Source: Atherinomorus stipes
Lineage: Eukaryota; Chordata; Actinopteri; Atheriniformes; Atherinidae
NCBI GenBank assembly: GCA_023101725.1
Contig: JALJCO010013744.1
Location: 124,001-188,000, forward strand
DNA length: 64,000 nucleotides
Direction: 5' to 3'
The translations under genes were made by a program, and so were the position numbers. Of the stretch, positions 45,901 to 60,300 are shown one piece after another (the stretch's first letter is position 1; every line of letters begins with the position of its first letter). The notes under the pieces were generated by a model that did not search any database, was not told the origin of the DNA, and was given only the letters and a program-made list of their open reading frames with translations.

Positions 45901-48900
45901 GCTGGTCTCCATCAAAGTTGACACTTCTTATCTCTCCCAGCAAACTGTGGGACCAAAAGCAATGTTCTCCTCACACCAGGTTCCCTTTCTCCCTCAGCTT
46001 CAAAAGGACATCAGAATTTCAAGAATGTGTTCCTCTTTCTTGTATTAAACATTTAACTTGGATTCTTTTACTTTGAATTAATTTGGTTTAATTCCATATA
46101 ATCTGATTTATATGCATATAACTTGATTCCTCTTTTGACATGATCCAATCTGTGTTGAACTTTCTAATCTGTTTCCAAAATTTAGAATGTGATGTTTTGA
46201 GATGTTTCCTTTTCAGCCACACAGATGACTTCAAGCTCCTACATGTCATTTTGTATGTAATCAAAGAACTTAATTATTGTGTGCTTACATCTAAATGAGA
46301 ATGGAGGAGAGAGAAACAGATGCCTGTGTAATGTGATTCTATGAGCTCCATGCTGATGCTTAGTCACTCCCTGTAGTGTGCTCGCGTCACAATTGGTTAA
46401 GTTCCCCTTCGAGGCGGGCCTTTCAAACCAGAGGACCGCTCTCCAATCTTGCTTTTGCAAAGAGTTTGTGCCAAGTCTTCGTCCTGTGAAGTCTTTGTTT
46501 TTGTTCCGTTTCGTTCGTCCTTTTTGTTATCTCCACGTGTAATCCCTTTGTCTGCGCGCGAAAGATCTTAACAATAGACTATAGTCCAACTAAGAAAGTT
46601 ATTTTCCCTTTTTGTTGTAATCGTTACCTAGTATCTCTAGAAGCCTCCACCAGTCATCAGGATTGACCTTTTTGATTTTTATAGACTTTTCTGAAGATTA
46701 CTGCTGGACCCAAACGAGTAGCCCGTAAAGTCTAGTTATTAAGTCGGACCAATTCGAGCAGCTGTCGTCAACCACCACGTCTCTCCTTCTGGACTCTGCG
46801 GGACAGATTCCAGAACATCAGGGCAGCTCCAGACCTACTGTCCCGCATCACCATCCTTCAGAACACACCGTTCGGATTGGCCACCGGACCGGGGTTGCTC
46901 CAGAGAGGACCGGCGTACCAAGACAGTAGGATCTACCCAGCACCTTGAACATATACGTGGTGTCTGACAGTTTCATCTAAATTATAACAAATTATTTAAC
47001 TTGAATGTTACCCAAATTTAGTATATTCATCCAAATTATAGGTTGTTTGCGGCTCCGCTTCTCCTCCATGCGAGAGTTCATTAGCATTTAAGTATTCAGA
47101 ACCATTGTTTTCCATAGCAATAAGTTTACAAGTTTCTCTCTCTCTTATTCTCATCCTACTTTCACATCATTCTCATTATCACAAGTAAAATCATCTTCTC
47201 CTCATGGTGCTTTCATCCTGCAAGCTCAACTGATTTGATGTTGTTGGTTTATCCATTCTTGTTAATAAATATGTGTGATCACCTCACCGTTGTTCATGAT
47301 TTCTGAACGCAAAATCCATGAAACTGACTTCTGTAGAATTTACTTCCTCTCAGATAGACTGATTTAGTTCTGATAAGACATTTTCAGGCTTTCTCATTCA
47401 AGCCTGAGCTTAAATAGATATATTTAAGTTATTATGAATGAGTGGTGCCCCAAGCAAACCGAGGTAAATCACTACATTACTAAGCATTATTATGTTGTTT
47501 TTCTGTTTAATTTCTATGTTTTGTTTTATTTCTCCTATTTAATGTTTCTTATGCAACTTGCTTTGATGCTTTTGATGCTTCATGCACTTATCTTGCAGTT
47601 GTCTTGCACATGAGATGCACTATAAAAATAAACCCACCTTGCATCTGATTACTAAAACATTTCTCTCTTTCTTTAGACACAGAGTTAAGAAAACCGAAAC
47701 CAAATGTTAGAAAACATGTCTATTTCTGAACTATCGAAAGAGAGTTTGGGTGGTAGACTTTCAGTGGTACTTTACATCATTTCTGCACAGGATAAATATA
47801 TCTTAGACCAGCATGTTGCTTCTCACTATTGTTTTTTTCCTCTCCAACACCCCCACGTGAAGCAGGAAAATCAAGCCTTTACTTATGAAACTCTGCCACC
47901 TCTTACAGCACATCTCTCTCCTAAAAGCAAAGAGGGATCTTCCCTCTAAAGTACAGTATGAGGATCAGAGCAAAGCCCACAAAAACATTAATGTCTGTGT
48001 GAGCATGTGTGTGTGTTTTGCAGGAGAGTGGGATTTGCTACAAATGTCTCCCCCTGGACTGGTGGAATTTGGTGGCGAAGGTGGAGGATGCTCCTGGGGG
48101 CCTTTGTGGAGGGCCATTGTGCCCAGGAGCCATGGGGGCGTAGAGCTGTCAACCGAACACAGTCAAGGAGGGGACGTATTGAGCAGCGTAGCTTTGAGGG
48201 ACAGAGAACAACAGCAGAGGTTAAAGTGCTGCAGGCTGGCGTGTGCTGAGTTGACAACAAAAGGAGGAGGACAGAAGCGGGAAGAGAAGAGCAAACGTAC
48301 CAGGAGGAAAATTAGAATTAAAAAGACAAACGGGAAGGCGGAACGTGTCTGTGAATGACAGATTGTGAGCAATTTGCATTTTAGCAATAACAAGCCCAAA
48401 AGATTTGTGTCAAAATGAGTCTGATTAACATTTGATTCATCATATTTTGATTAATATTTGTAGACTGTCGTTTCGCTACTATTGTGTAATCCAGCTGCTT
48501 CGTAGAAGCTGAGGTGAACTTGGAAACATCTGCCACATTTTAGCAGGTGTTAGTGAGTCTGTGACACGACAACCGCTCGATTTAAGCAACCGAGCAGTAT
48601 CAGACAAATGAAATAAAAAGAGTCTTTGCCTCTGCGTTTCTCACACATATATTCATCTTTTTGTTTCTCCTTGCTTTCTCCTTTTGCCTTGAAAACTCAG
48701 CTTGTTTCGTCAAAGCTGCCCGACTTACTCAAGTCTTTAAGAGAAACGCCAGAATCCATTTCATTGGTGATTATCTCAGTACAATCTGATACTTTAAGTA
48801 GAGGGATTATATGCAGCTAACCTCCATTGCAGCTCTGCATAATGCCAGAGATCTCTTGACAAGTAATCAATTGTGAAGGACCTGCTGAAGATAAACAAGA

Positions 48901-51341
48901 TTGTTTTTTTTTTCTTTTTTGTTGTTGTTTTTGTCTTCTAAGCACATGTGCACGGCACACACTTGTAACATGAGGAGTCTTGTGGAGTACATACACCCTC
49001 CCTGCACCTCTCATATTGTCCATTTACATATGTGTGTCTCTTCTCTGACTCTCCTCACTGTCTCCTCTCCTCAGGGAAGCACAGAGGTGCTTAACTGTGA
49101 GCAGCCTGGTTAAACCTCCAATGAGCTCCAGAAAAAAAGGAGGGGGGGTTGAGGGGGGGATGTAGCAGAACCTCTCGTTAAAGTTCCCAAATCCAATTGT
49201 CTTGGTGAGTCAAAGGCCAGATGACGCAGGGTATTTGAACGACTATCGCTGAGCTCTACTGAGAAATGTGCAGCCTCACAAAAAGACAAAACAACACCCG
49301 TCAGCGAGGAGACGAGCCAGCTGCTTCCCACTGATTGGATAAACACAGCCTCAGATTGGCTGGTTGCTGTTTACTTTCTAAGGACACACCAAAGACACCT
49401 GGATAACCTCAAATGCAAAGATCTAGTATCTCCGCTCTTGCTCACCTCCCATTCTTGCACCCAGACAATAAAGCCAGTCAATCAGCTTCCTCCCCTCCCC
49501 CCCCCCGGCCTTTCTTCCCCTCCATCCACCTCTCTCCTCCTCTGTTCTGACTGTAATCTCTGATGGCTTATCGGAGCATCACTAAGTGAAGTTTTATCTG
49601 ACCCACCAGGTGTCACAGCGAAACGATCCCAACGCTCTCTGCAACTGCTCTCAGCTCCTCCTGGCCCACGCTCATTGATTTCCATGATGCCAGCCAATAA
49701 TTGAAAGGACATCCATCACACTTTAATTGACATAGCTAATCAGGTTTTATAATTGGATGGGCTCTACTTTAGTCCCTCTCCAACATGCCCTCTCTTTTCA
49801 CACACACTCCATAACAATTTACCTCTCTTCCTCTCTGCCATCCGTCACTCCACCCTCCATTTCCACTTGACTTAATTGGAGGCAGAGAACTTTTGATTCT
49901 CTTTGTATGCGACCTCTCATCATGATTGACACCTGCCTGCGGATCTGGAGATGTGATGAGCTTTCTTTTCTTTTTCTTGAGATGACCGCAGGCCAATCTC
50001 TGTTTGCTCCCCTCTCCCTGAGCCTTCACTTCATCTCCTCAGACTTGCTCCAGGGCTGGCTGGTTAGGGATCAGTTTCTGACTTGAGATGGGCCGGTATA
50101 ATTTATCTCCTCTGAGGCAATGTATCAGGCCTCTGTTGAAGTTTGAACTCATGCTGTATTGACAGTCAGCACAATGTCCACACCTGATAGTCCCCAGCTC
50201 TTTTTTAGATGCTCCTTTCTCTCTGCTGCATTGATAAATAAGAGCTTTGGAGCCTCCCGCTCCTCTTCTCCAGGCATTTATCAAGAGACCTGAGAATATA
50301 TTTCATCCCATGGCCAATCCTAGTCACTCGCCCGAAGATGAATAACCCTGGAGTTCTTAAGGTCAGGGAAATATGGCTACTAAAACTCTCAAAGTGAACG
50401 TGACCATTACTATCTCCACAATACAGTTGTCCCATCCCTCAGCAGGTCCTGGTGAAATATGGCCCAAAATATATGCTTAGCCATTTTTCACACTGCAACG
50501 TGACCCTGCGCTGACAAACAAACCCATGACGAAAACATCATCTGCTTTGAAGCAAATTAGCCTCCAAACTGAATAGCGGGCTAAAAACAAATTAATAGTC
50601 TGATGTGCTTTACACAATCATTTGTGACACCCCAAAATGGGATGCTGCTGGAAATTAAGTTCATTACCTTCATTACACGCATTACGCCAAATAATTGTTT
50701 TTATGTTGTTTTAATTTCCTGTGCCGGAGAATACGAGCGCTATTATGTTTCCCCGCTACCCTTTCTGTGCCCTCTAACACCTGTCTGCCATTTTTGCTTT
50801 GGCATGCTGCCTGCACATTCATCACTTCCCTGAGCTGATTTTGCATGGCTACATCTCAAGCATCACTTGTTTGCTTTATGAAAATGATCCAGCTTGGATC
50901 AGATGTGTTGGTTTTGCAGCTGTAGCACAAAGCCGGGGCCCGCGAACAGACTCTCATGTGTGCTATGCCCAAAACAATAACCTCATCTAACATATGTCAT
51001 TTCTGGCTTAATGAGGAAGATTAGAGATGTTCGCGAGGTAGTCAGACGGAGGACGGCTTTCATTGCATCGCGACTCCCTCTGCAGTTGTTTTGTTCGATT
51101 ACACAGGAAGAGAAGGCTGTCTTTTGTTTCAGGGGGAAGTTTTCCATCTTAGCTAATAGCCTGCAGACATGGTTGAAGTCTGGGAGTTGCTGACAAGCCA
51201 AAACTGTCTTGCTGCTTTGCTTATTTTAATACTTCACACAGCAATTGTCTATGGAAACGCATCTGCTAGGAACAGATTGGGACAGGCATTCTTCAGAGGC
51301 CGGTGCTTCGCTCTGCTCTGTCAGTGTAAATACTGAGTGAC

Positions 51342-51372
<31 letters not shown>

Positions 51373-54300
51373 AACAATGACTGGCATCCTTGTGTATATA
51401 TCTTGCCTCTCTGAGGAGGAGCTGCTGACCTTTGATGATGGGCCGACTGAGCTTGCTGGTTCACTGCACCAGCCAAACTGAGCTATCTCCTAACACACAC
51501 ACACACAAATTTGCACATATACCCACAGAGCGCTAACACATATTCATAATGCAATGTTCACATAGTGTTGATCTCAGCAGATATTCTGCAACGCTATCCA
51601 CCACCCACCCTCCATGCATCGGTCCATTTGATCACATCAATCAGTGTAAGATACATAATTCAGTTTATTAATTCTCATGTCAACTGAATCCCCATTAAGA
51701 CTCCAGTGTTTACAGCTCAGATCAGCCAAAGACCACACTATTTATAGCATTTTCTCTTCGAGACGCCGCCCTCATTGTCTCTGGATGGGAAGCTGCAATA
51801 TGTTTCTGTCTTTGATATCTGTAGGGAATGACAGAGCTTGCTCTTCATGTCCATCTGGTCAGCAGTGGACCCTGCGGTGCTTCTTTCTGCCTGGCTCCTG
51901 GCTCTGACCTGAAGAACTCTGTGGTTCTTAATCCTGACATAATAAACATACCCTATTAATGACACGCAGGGGAGTGTCCAAACCACTCTTAGCTGCATTA
52001 CATAAAAAGTGGTTCCTATTTATGAGTCAGCCAAATATAACAGATATAAATTAACCCTGTAAATGTTCCCAATGCGCACACACACACACACACACGTGCA
52101 CACATCCAGCTGGACCTGTGGTCTTTCATCTAGCAGGTTGTGTTTTAATCAGTTGAGAGATACTTCAATTCTCTGCTCTATTAATAGGTCAGAGAGCAAC
52201 GTGGCACCAACCCACGTGGTAGTACAGTGTATTATCTTAGCAGCAAGTGTTGCACTGGTGTTAATTATAAATGATCAGCTGAAAAGGTCACCCAGGTGGA
52301 GATGAGCCAGCAGTCAGCTGCAGCTGAGTCTTAGGTGTGAACAAGTGCCTGATGTGAAGGACAGTTTTCCTTCTGAAGCCCTTGTGGGATGAACTCAGCA
52401 TTTATCATTACAAGCTGATGCCAGAAGGAGGCTTAAGATGTTTATTTGATGTGATAAAAGGAAGAGACGAAAGACTATTTTCTAAAATGGAAAACATAAG
52501 AAATAAATGTCTTTACTTTCCATCTTTCTCCGTCAGCCTTCCTCAAAGGGCTAATTGATGCTAATGCTGTATAACAGGTCCCCATGCATTGTTTCTGATA
52601 GACTCGTTTTTTTTGATGACATTTTCCGAGCAATGTTTTTCAACTTTTGTGTTCTGTTATGCTTTAAAAACATAAATTTTAGTGTCAATTTTAATTTACG
52701 GTTTATTGTCTCATTCATTTCTTGAAAATCTACAAGATTGTTGATGCACCTGATCACTATTCGTTATATTTTCAACAAATAATGTAATAAGGTGTAACTC
52801 TGTGGGATGAACTGTGATGGATAGCCAACCCTTTTGGTGATCTGATCAATGGAAGTTTTTATATTTATATCCTGTCCAGGAGATTTATAAACCAGCGAAA
52901 AACATGAAGTGTTTATTCTGAGTCACAATGGTAAATCATTAATGGCTAATTCATGATAATGCCATTATTTATCACATTTTCATAATAAAGAGATCACAAT
53001 CTTTACTATGCTGCTAGGAGACCTCTATTTTTATTTGTAAATTATAATGAAATCACTTCATGTCAAACGTTTGACCAGATCAGATTACTTAAACTGATGG
53101 CAATGTCCAATCAGAAGCAGCCAAAAATGAATAAGTGAAAGGAAAGTTCTGTCTGTCAGAAAATAACAAAAAGTAATGGTCCTTTATGGCTGGAACAAAG
53201 ACACATCCCCCCCCAAAAAAAAAAAAAAAAAAAAGAAAGAAAGAATAACAAACAAACAACAAACAAACATGCATGTTGGATTTGGTTTTGAGAATAGGGA
53301 AATAGTAAGATAAATAACTGTAAGGCAAGGCAAGTTTATTTGTGTAGCACTTTTCATGTTCATGATAATTCAGAGTCCTGAAGAAGGATGAAGTGTAAGT
53401 GTTAAAATTTAAGAAAGTAAATAGTTTGAGTTGTATGTTTGTATTAATTATTTAGCAGTTCTCTCAGTGATGCCTCCCCTATCCACAGCTAAACAAGCAT
53501 CCGTCTTCATCGTACCTGTACTGTGATTCACTTCAGCCAGTAAAAGACAGTCTTAAGTGACTCTCGCTCTGTTCCTTCCTTTTTTCTTTTCCTCTCTCTT
53601 CCTCCAGTAACGTCTCCTTGCGTTTCTTTGCCCAATCTGACATGACGCGCGTTCAAAACACCAGCTGTGTTCATATCTGGTTCATATCTGTTTACTTGTA
53701 CGTGACGCGGTGTGCAACCAAAAGTGTGTGTCTTGATCTGTGTGTTTTGTGTATTATTTGTCTTTTGGTTGGCCTTTAGGGTGCTATATCTATCGGCACA
53801 TTCGTTCTACATAATTCCAGCATCATTACTAGATAACTGAGGCTGTCCTGAATAATCATGTCTGTATGTCGAATGTTAAAAAAGGGTTGAGCTTCTGAGG
53901 ACATTTTTACATTAAAAACAAAACAAAAACAGGTGGACCAAAATGACAAAAATGGCTTGGAGGTTTAGTCCTTTCATGCTGTACGAATCATATTTGATGG
54001 TTAAATTTAGCTAAAGCCCTGTTTACACAAGCTGTTACTGCTCCCCTGGTGGATACTTTTTACCATAATTTTGACGTCACACAATAATAAATGGTAAATA
54101 TACAAAAATTATCTTTGGCATGTTTTTCTTTTAAATTTTGTTAAAGAGTCAAATAAAATTTCAGATACAGAAAGACAGAACTTTCTACCCATTTTTTTCT
54201 AGGGTACGGCTTTAAAGGTTTACAGGTTAAGCAGCTACAGTCCTGATTCAATGGCCAACAAGTGTCTGAAAGTACACTCAAAACTGCCTCTTTTCGATTG

Positions 54301-57300
54301 TTCCACTGAGTTGAAGCCTTTAGGGCATAGTTTGCAGTGTGTGGGTGGGCACTTACTCTGCGGACACTGCTCGCTGGTGCAGTTTTGGGACTGGAGGTCA
54401 AGCCCCTGGCAGTCTTTGCCCCCTGTGCCGGGTGAGGGCTGGGTGCACTCCCTGCTCCTCCACATCGAGCAGTCTGTGCCGCACGCTGACCACTTGCTCC
54501 ACTCGCTCCAGCCTCCGTCCACTGGAAAAACACATTAAATGCATGGGTTAGCATAAACACACACATAGCAGCAAAATCTTAATTATTCATTTTACTTGTG
54601 CTCTAGTTCACATCACAAGGAAAAAAATATTGATCAGCAAACATGCAAAACAGTTTAGATTAAAAAAAAGTGAAAAATTTGAACTACACTACAGAGTTCA
54701 GATGCAGCAGTGGAGTAAAGGCTGTTGTATTTGCGTGTGAGACGACAACTGGTGTAACGCTCTGTTGCCATCTTGTGCAAACACACTTGTTACAAAGTGC
54801 AAACTTGCCATCGCAACCTTATAAAGACATGCAAATTGGCTTGTGCATACTTAAATCCTGCAGCTGCACAGGGAAACCACAGTGTGTAAAACTGCTGAGG
54901 AGAGCCACATTGTCTCTATTCTGCTTTCTTTGTTTATTTTCAACATGGAAATGAGATGCAAGTAAGTTAAACCCCACTGGTGTGAAGGTGCAGCACGTGT
55001 TGCTGTGGCTTGGCTGTCCCAGCATTCAGAAAACCGAAGAGTACTGGCTAATACCTGTATATGTCCAATTTGTTAAAGTTTTATAAATGAATGAACATTT
55101 GTGAGAAGTAACAGACCTGGTTTGACTCGATTATTTTGTTAAGCAAGATGCTACTTTTACAGCTGTGGTGTTGTCTGCAGAGTTACTGGATACAGGCGGT
55201 GTAGAAGAAAGAGTATTACATCTGCAGCCCTGCTTCAAACATCCCATCATCAGCAGAAGCAAAATGAAACAAATGGAAATGGAACAGTTTTATTTCTGAG
55301 CTCGCCTGGCTGTAAGAAATATCAGAAGGTTTTCCATGCACAGAGAAGGAAGCCATTTTGCAAAGGTGGGGGTAATTTGGCATTGTGGCCAGTGGGGGTG
55401 GTGGCGGAGAGTGATATTGAGAGTGACACAGCGCTGGGCCTGGGGAAGGTTACCGTTCGGCTAATGGGAAAAAGAGCAGTAATGAGCTCTCATGGGGGTG
55501 AAAAAAACACCACTGTCTCGCTCTTTCCAAACTGTAAGGGTAAAGGGAAACCAATGAGGATCACCTGCACACACACACACACACACACAGTCTGCGCACA
55601 CCTCTCTGACTGCAGCCACCCTTACCCTGACTGACCACTGGGCAGGGAAACTTTAGTGCTCATTAATCCTGGCGATAGAGGAGACATGACCCCCAGAGAG
55701 CAGGTCATGAGGCTGCGGTTAATAGAACATAAGTGAGGTCACCTATTATTGCATAATTGCACCCAAAATTGATTCCATTTGGTTTTCAGGCAAATCCCCA
55801 TTTGGAAACTCAAGTAAAAGCCACCACAAGTAAATTAGACCAAGTGTGTGAACTGAACTCTGCTCCCACACAATCCCATATGTTTGTCCATGAGTGTCCT
55901 CAAATGACTGCGGGAGAACATGAGCATTCGAGTGTAAGCACATGTGTGTGGTGGGATGCTGACACAGCTTGGGCCTTTTGCAGTCTGATCCATTTGGCAG
56001 AGAGAGCAGAACCAATCAGATAATTGTCCTTGTTTGGCAATGAGTGGACCCATCCGTGGGCCAGTGGGCTGATTATCCAGGCTGGGAATGAAAATGATTG
56101 AATAGCGAATTACATCTTAATGAATATATTATGTTGCCCCTCAGTTTATCCACACCACAGTGAAATAGAGAGATGAGATCAACATCTGCCCTGATGAGGT
56201 GATGAAATCCTATTCCTCCCTTCCACCACAAAGCAAGACTAATGGCCATGCAAATAGCATTTTCAAACAAGGAGATTGGTGTGGAAACAGAGGTGCTTTT
56301 GAGAATCGGGATGCGTGGCAGGTGCTGTGACCCAAGGCTGAGGAGAATCAGAGAAAGATGAGGATGTATAAACACTCTTTGATTGCCTATTCCTGAGAAG
56401 CTTTCCACCTGCTCACGAACAACAAACATATGGATGGCATAAAAGGCTCTTTATAAAAGGTAGTAAGAAGTAACAATAAATGCGATAAAGTAAGAAAAAT
56501 GAGAAGTTTCCCTCTTCTTCTAATAGAAAAATTTGAACCAAACCTCATCCTTTCACGTTGTGACTCCACACAAGAAAATCGCAAACGACAGCCACGGCTT
56601 TCCTGATCAAATCTCCCCCGAAAGCGATTGTTAGAAACACGGCAAAAAGCACCACATCTGATTTTCAATCATGCCGCACCACAGGTTTCAGGTCAGGCAG
56701 GTCTCTGAGGAGGGACAGTAATACAATAACCCAGTGGCAAGCCCCCATTTGGACATGTTGCCAAGGGGAGAAGCAAAAGGAATCCAACCATTCTTTACAG
56801 GTCAGTGGGAGGGCCTGTTTGAGGCTCCGCTGTTCAAAACGACAAAGGCTGCTGACGAACACGGTCCGAGATCATCGAGCACCTACGGTTTCCGTGTCCT
56901 TGAAGGAAACACAAGGAGGTGGACATACCACTGGGACCAGCAGGACACCCCTCTGCTCCCACTGTCCTGTCAACACACATGTGCACGGTAGCCTCTAATC
57001 CCAGTGTTCAAAGGATAAACAACATCACAGAAGTGGGCGATGCAGCAGAGATTAATCATCAAACCAGTATCTGTAATACTGGCAAATCTAATATGGACAA
57101 ATTAATCAGATTTTTCTTGCTGATTCTGTTTCAGGCTATAATCAATAACTAAACAAAGCGGAGTTTACTCCCTTGTGGTGACAGAACAACTGAAACAAAC
57201 CAAAATGAGACAGAGTGAGATATGAAGGGGGTGGGCAAAAACAAATGGCACCAAATGATTAAAAATGATGCAAGGCTGTCACCAGATGGCCACCATCTTT

Positions 57301-60300
57301 TCACTGTGAACTAATGTGCTTTGCTGCCACATTTATTTTTCACAGCCTTCATTTTTTTCCCCCTGTAGATAAAACATGCAGTCTACAGAAATATCTATGA
57401 TAATATCCACAAAAGTACGACTGCGAACTTCCAAATTCGAATTAGACTTTTGCCTTGCAGTGCATAAAATTGACATATGGGTTCATATGTTCAACACAGC
57501 CATGCACAAACACACACTTACTAGCATGCGCGCACAAATACACCAGCCCCAAGTCTGTTTATTTTCCATCTAGCTCAATTCTCATGACTCCTCCGGCAAG
57601 CCAGAGGGATCAGCGCCATATTTATACAACTCGCACAAGTTACAATTCTCTTCAGGTTGTTTGATCTTTCTTTCTCATTTCAGACAAAAGCTGAGTTCAT
57701 TTGTGTGAAGCAAGTGTTATCGTGCTGCTTCCAAACTGGAGACTCACCATTAGCTTTTGGCTTAGACGTGATCTGACATTTTGCCATGACTGTTGGCTCT
57801 GACCGCGTCAGTGCAGAGTAAGAGTCAATATGAGGGCGAGGGATGGACTTCAGAATTATGCTGGATACCTCACCCGGATATGCAGGGATGGAAAGAAAAG
57901 AAAAGAAGGCAGAAAGGGGAAGGAGAAATGGAGATAAGCTCTTGCGTAGTTTGGCTACTCGCTGTCTCAAGTGCTGATCTGCTCTGCTCTCAGCCTCAGG
58001 CTTTAGCCTCAGCCTCCTCCACAGCTCCCTGCGTCTCTCGCAGCATGGAGCCCATCTGATCTGCCACACAGGCCCACGCCAACTCTCATTAAACACTTTG
58101 GAGAGTTAGACAAAAATACAGATGAGCCTCTCTGGCTTCACACTTTTCCAATGAAAAGTGGGAGCTTGCATTTAGATACAAGAGTCATCGGCATTGTGGA
58201 TAGCTGAGAGGAGAGTTTTGTTGCTGATGTTTTGCTACTGTCTGCAGAAGCTCATTTAGTGTATCTGTATAAAAATATGCTCTCGTGCTATTCTGAAGGA
58301 ATTCTGCTACTTTTTAAATGTAGAGCAGCAAATGGCCGTCAGCATTTTATAAAGAAATATGTGTAAGTCCTTGGCCGGGCAATGCAGAGGCAAATTACAG
58401 CGTTTAGATGTAGAATATAAATTTAAACTGATTTGCTACCAGTGAATGCTCTTTGAGCTGACAGCATCTTTGATCCCTAAAGGATGAATACGGCAGAATT
58501 CAGGCGACCGACGCGTTGAAAACAGAACAAATTACACAGAATCAGGAGCTTAACCCAAAATCCAGTTCCCTCCCACCCGGTCTCAAAGCCCCCGATGCTG
58601 AAAGTTAAATGCACTTGAGAGCTATGAGCAGCACAGAATCTCAAGTTTAGATTATTAATGAAGTCTTGAGACAAGACCAGTATTAAATCATGTAATTTTT
58701 AGAACAGTGCAAAAACAAAGGCGGGGGTGGGGGTGGGGGAGCCTCTCAAGGCTGACATAAAAAACAAAGAACACTACTTCTGAATTCAAATGTCAGCTGT
58801 GTCTGAATGAATAACGTGATGATGTCTATCTGCAGCATTAGAGCTCTCCATGCATTTCCTTCCTCTCAAGTCTCTTTTTGAAATTGAATCAAATCACCAT
58901 CTTGATGAAGGACAGACCGATACATTGGCCGGCCGATATTTTCAGCTCATATTTGCATTTTTGCTGGTATCGGCATCAGCCAATACGTCAGGTGTGTTGG
59001 CCAATGAAGAAAAGGCTAAATGCACAATAGTAATCCCAATAACTAGAATCTAAAGAAACTAATAATAAACAAAAATTTACAAAATTATAATTAAGTGAAA
59101 TAAAACACTTATTTTGAGTTGTATTTGGAAATAATTATTCAAACAAATAAACAAATAAAACTGTCCTAGAGACATTAGAGCACCTTTCCTGTGGATCAAA
59201 ATACGTGTCAGATGTTTTATTGAACATTAGAGAAAACCCCTGATTGCAGTGATTGCTTCAAAGTGTTGTTCAACAAAATTTGAACTTCAGGGCCCCATCA
59301 TGCTTGTTTTACTTTTTGTTTGTTTGTTTTTAACATTTCTTTAGAACCACGATTTAAAATCAATGTCATGATTTTCACAGAATTTTTGCTTATTATTACT
59401 TTAGTCAATTTCATCTTATTTCACTGACAGCTGATTTGTTTCCTCTTCAATTGGAAGGTATGAAAAATTTTGAGGACAACTGTACATTTATCTATCTAAA
59501 ATATCGGTATCTGCCCTTAAAAAGTCTGTATCAGTCGATCCCTAATCTTGACCCATGACGGCTGCATGCAGAGGCTAAAGTTGTTATGCAGTAAGCAGCG
59601 ATGCTCTCTCTGCATGGTGCCCCTTGCTGATTGCGACGATGAGTCTCTGCATTCATGCTTTCAGGCTGATGAGTCATACATTTGTAAACCATATTGGTGA
59701 TGAATCAAAAATGAGGACTCAAACGTATATGAGGGGTGTCATTGCTGAGTTGTGACGGATGCAGGAGCAGCCCATGCTTCAGAAGCATGTCCTTGGCTTT
59801 CAGTACCGCTTGTGACTGAAAACAACAGCTTATCATCCCCAGCTTCTGGCATGGGGGGGGGACTTTGGCCTTGAGGGGACCCCTCTGTAGGTGCAGACAG
59901 CTGCGGCTGTCTGTGCCACTGATGTTACAGGTGTCAGACGGTGAGGCAGAGACTGCACTCTGTTGTCAAACAACGGGACTGACAGGTGTAAGTGGGGTCA
60001 TGTTGTTCCAGCATCCTTCATCAACAGACAGAAAAAGAGTTCTTTCTCTCTCCAAATCTCTATAAAATGTGTTCACAGGGCATAAAAGAGTTTTTGCCAC
60101 AGCATCCCGATGGCTGGAATTACACACTTTTTCTCCTTGTGGAGTAAGAGAAATTGAGGAGGGAGGAGTTTGGTCTAACAATAGCAGCTTGGACTGACAT
60201 TAATCTCTTTAAGCTCATGGAGGTCAGTATCCTGCTTTGCTGTGGAGGAATGTCAAGCATCCCTGGGCACCCCTCTAATTCTAATTCCATTACCAGTTGC

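Larger units (their letters stand above)
47641..53320 (-). other. unc5a: unc5a intron, mostly unique sequence
   Basis: Contains a C-rich stretch at about 49491-49507 and TG and CA arrays near 51343-51362 and 52077-52096. 49550-49760 is a repeat-free AT-motif block. Open frames here have no family features. Confidence 0.5.

Noticed and set aside
47885..48358. 157-codon open frame with a plausible plus-strand acceptor at about 48022
   Set aside because: Low-complexity Lys/Arg/Gly sequence, no family resemblance and no partner exons.
54235..54356. Extension of the second TSP1 exon past 54357
   Set aside because: The open frame continues, but a strong GTAAGT donor and phase match to the transmembrane exon show that the exon ends at 54357.
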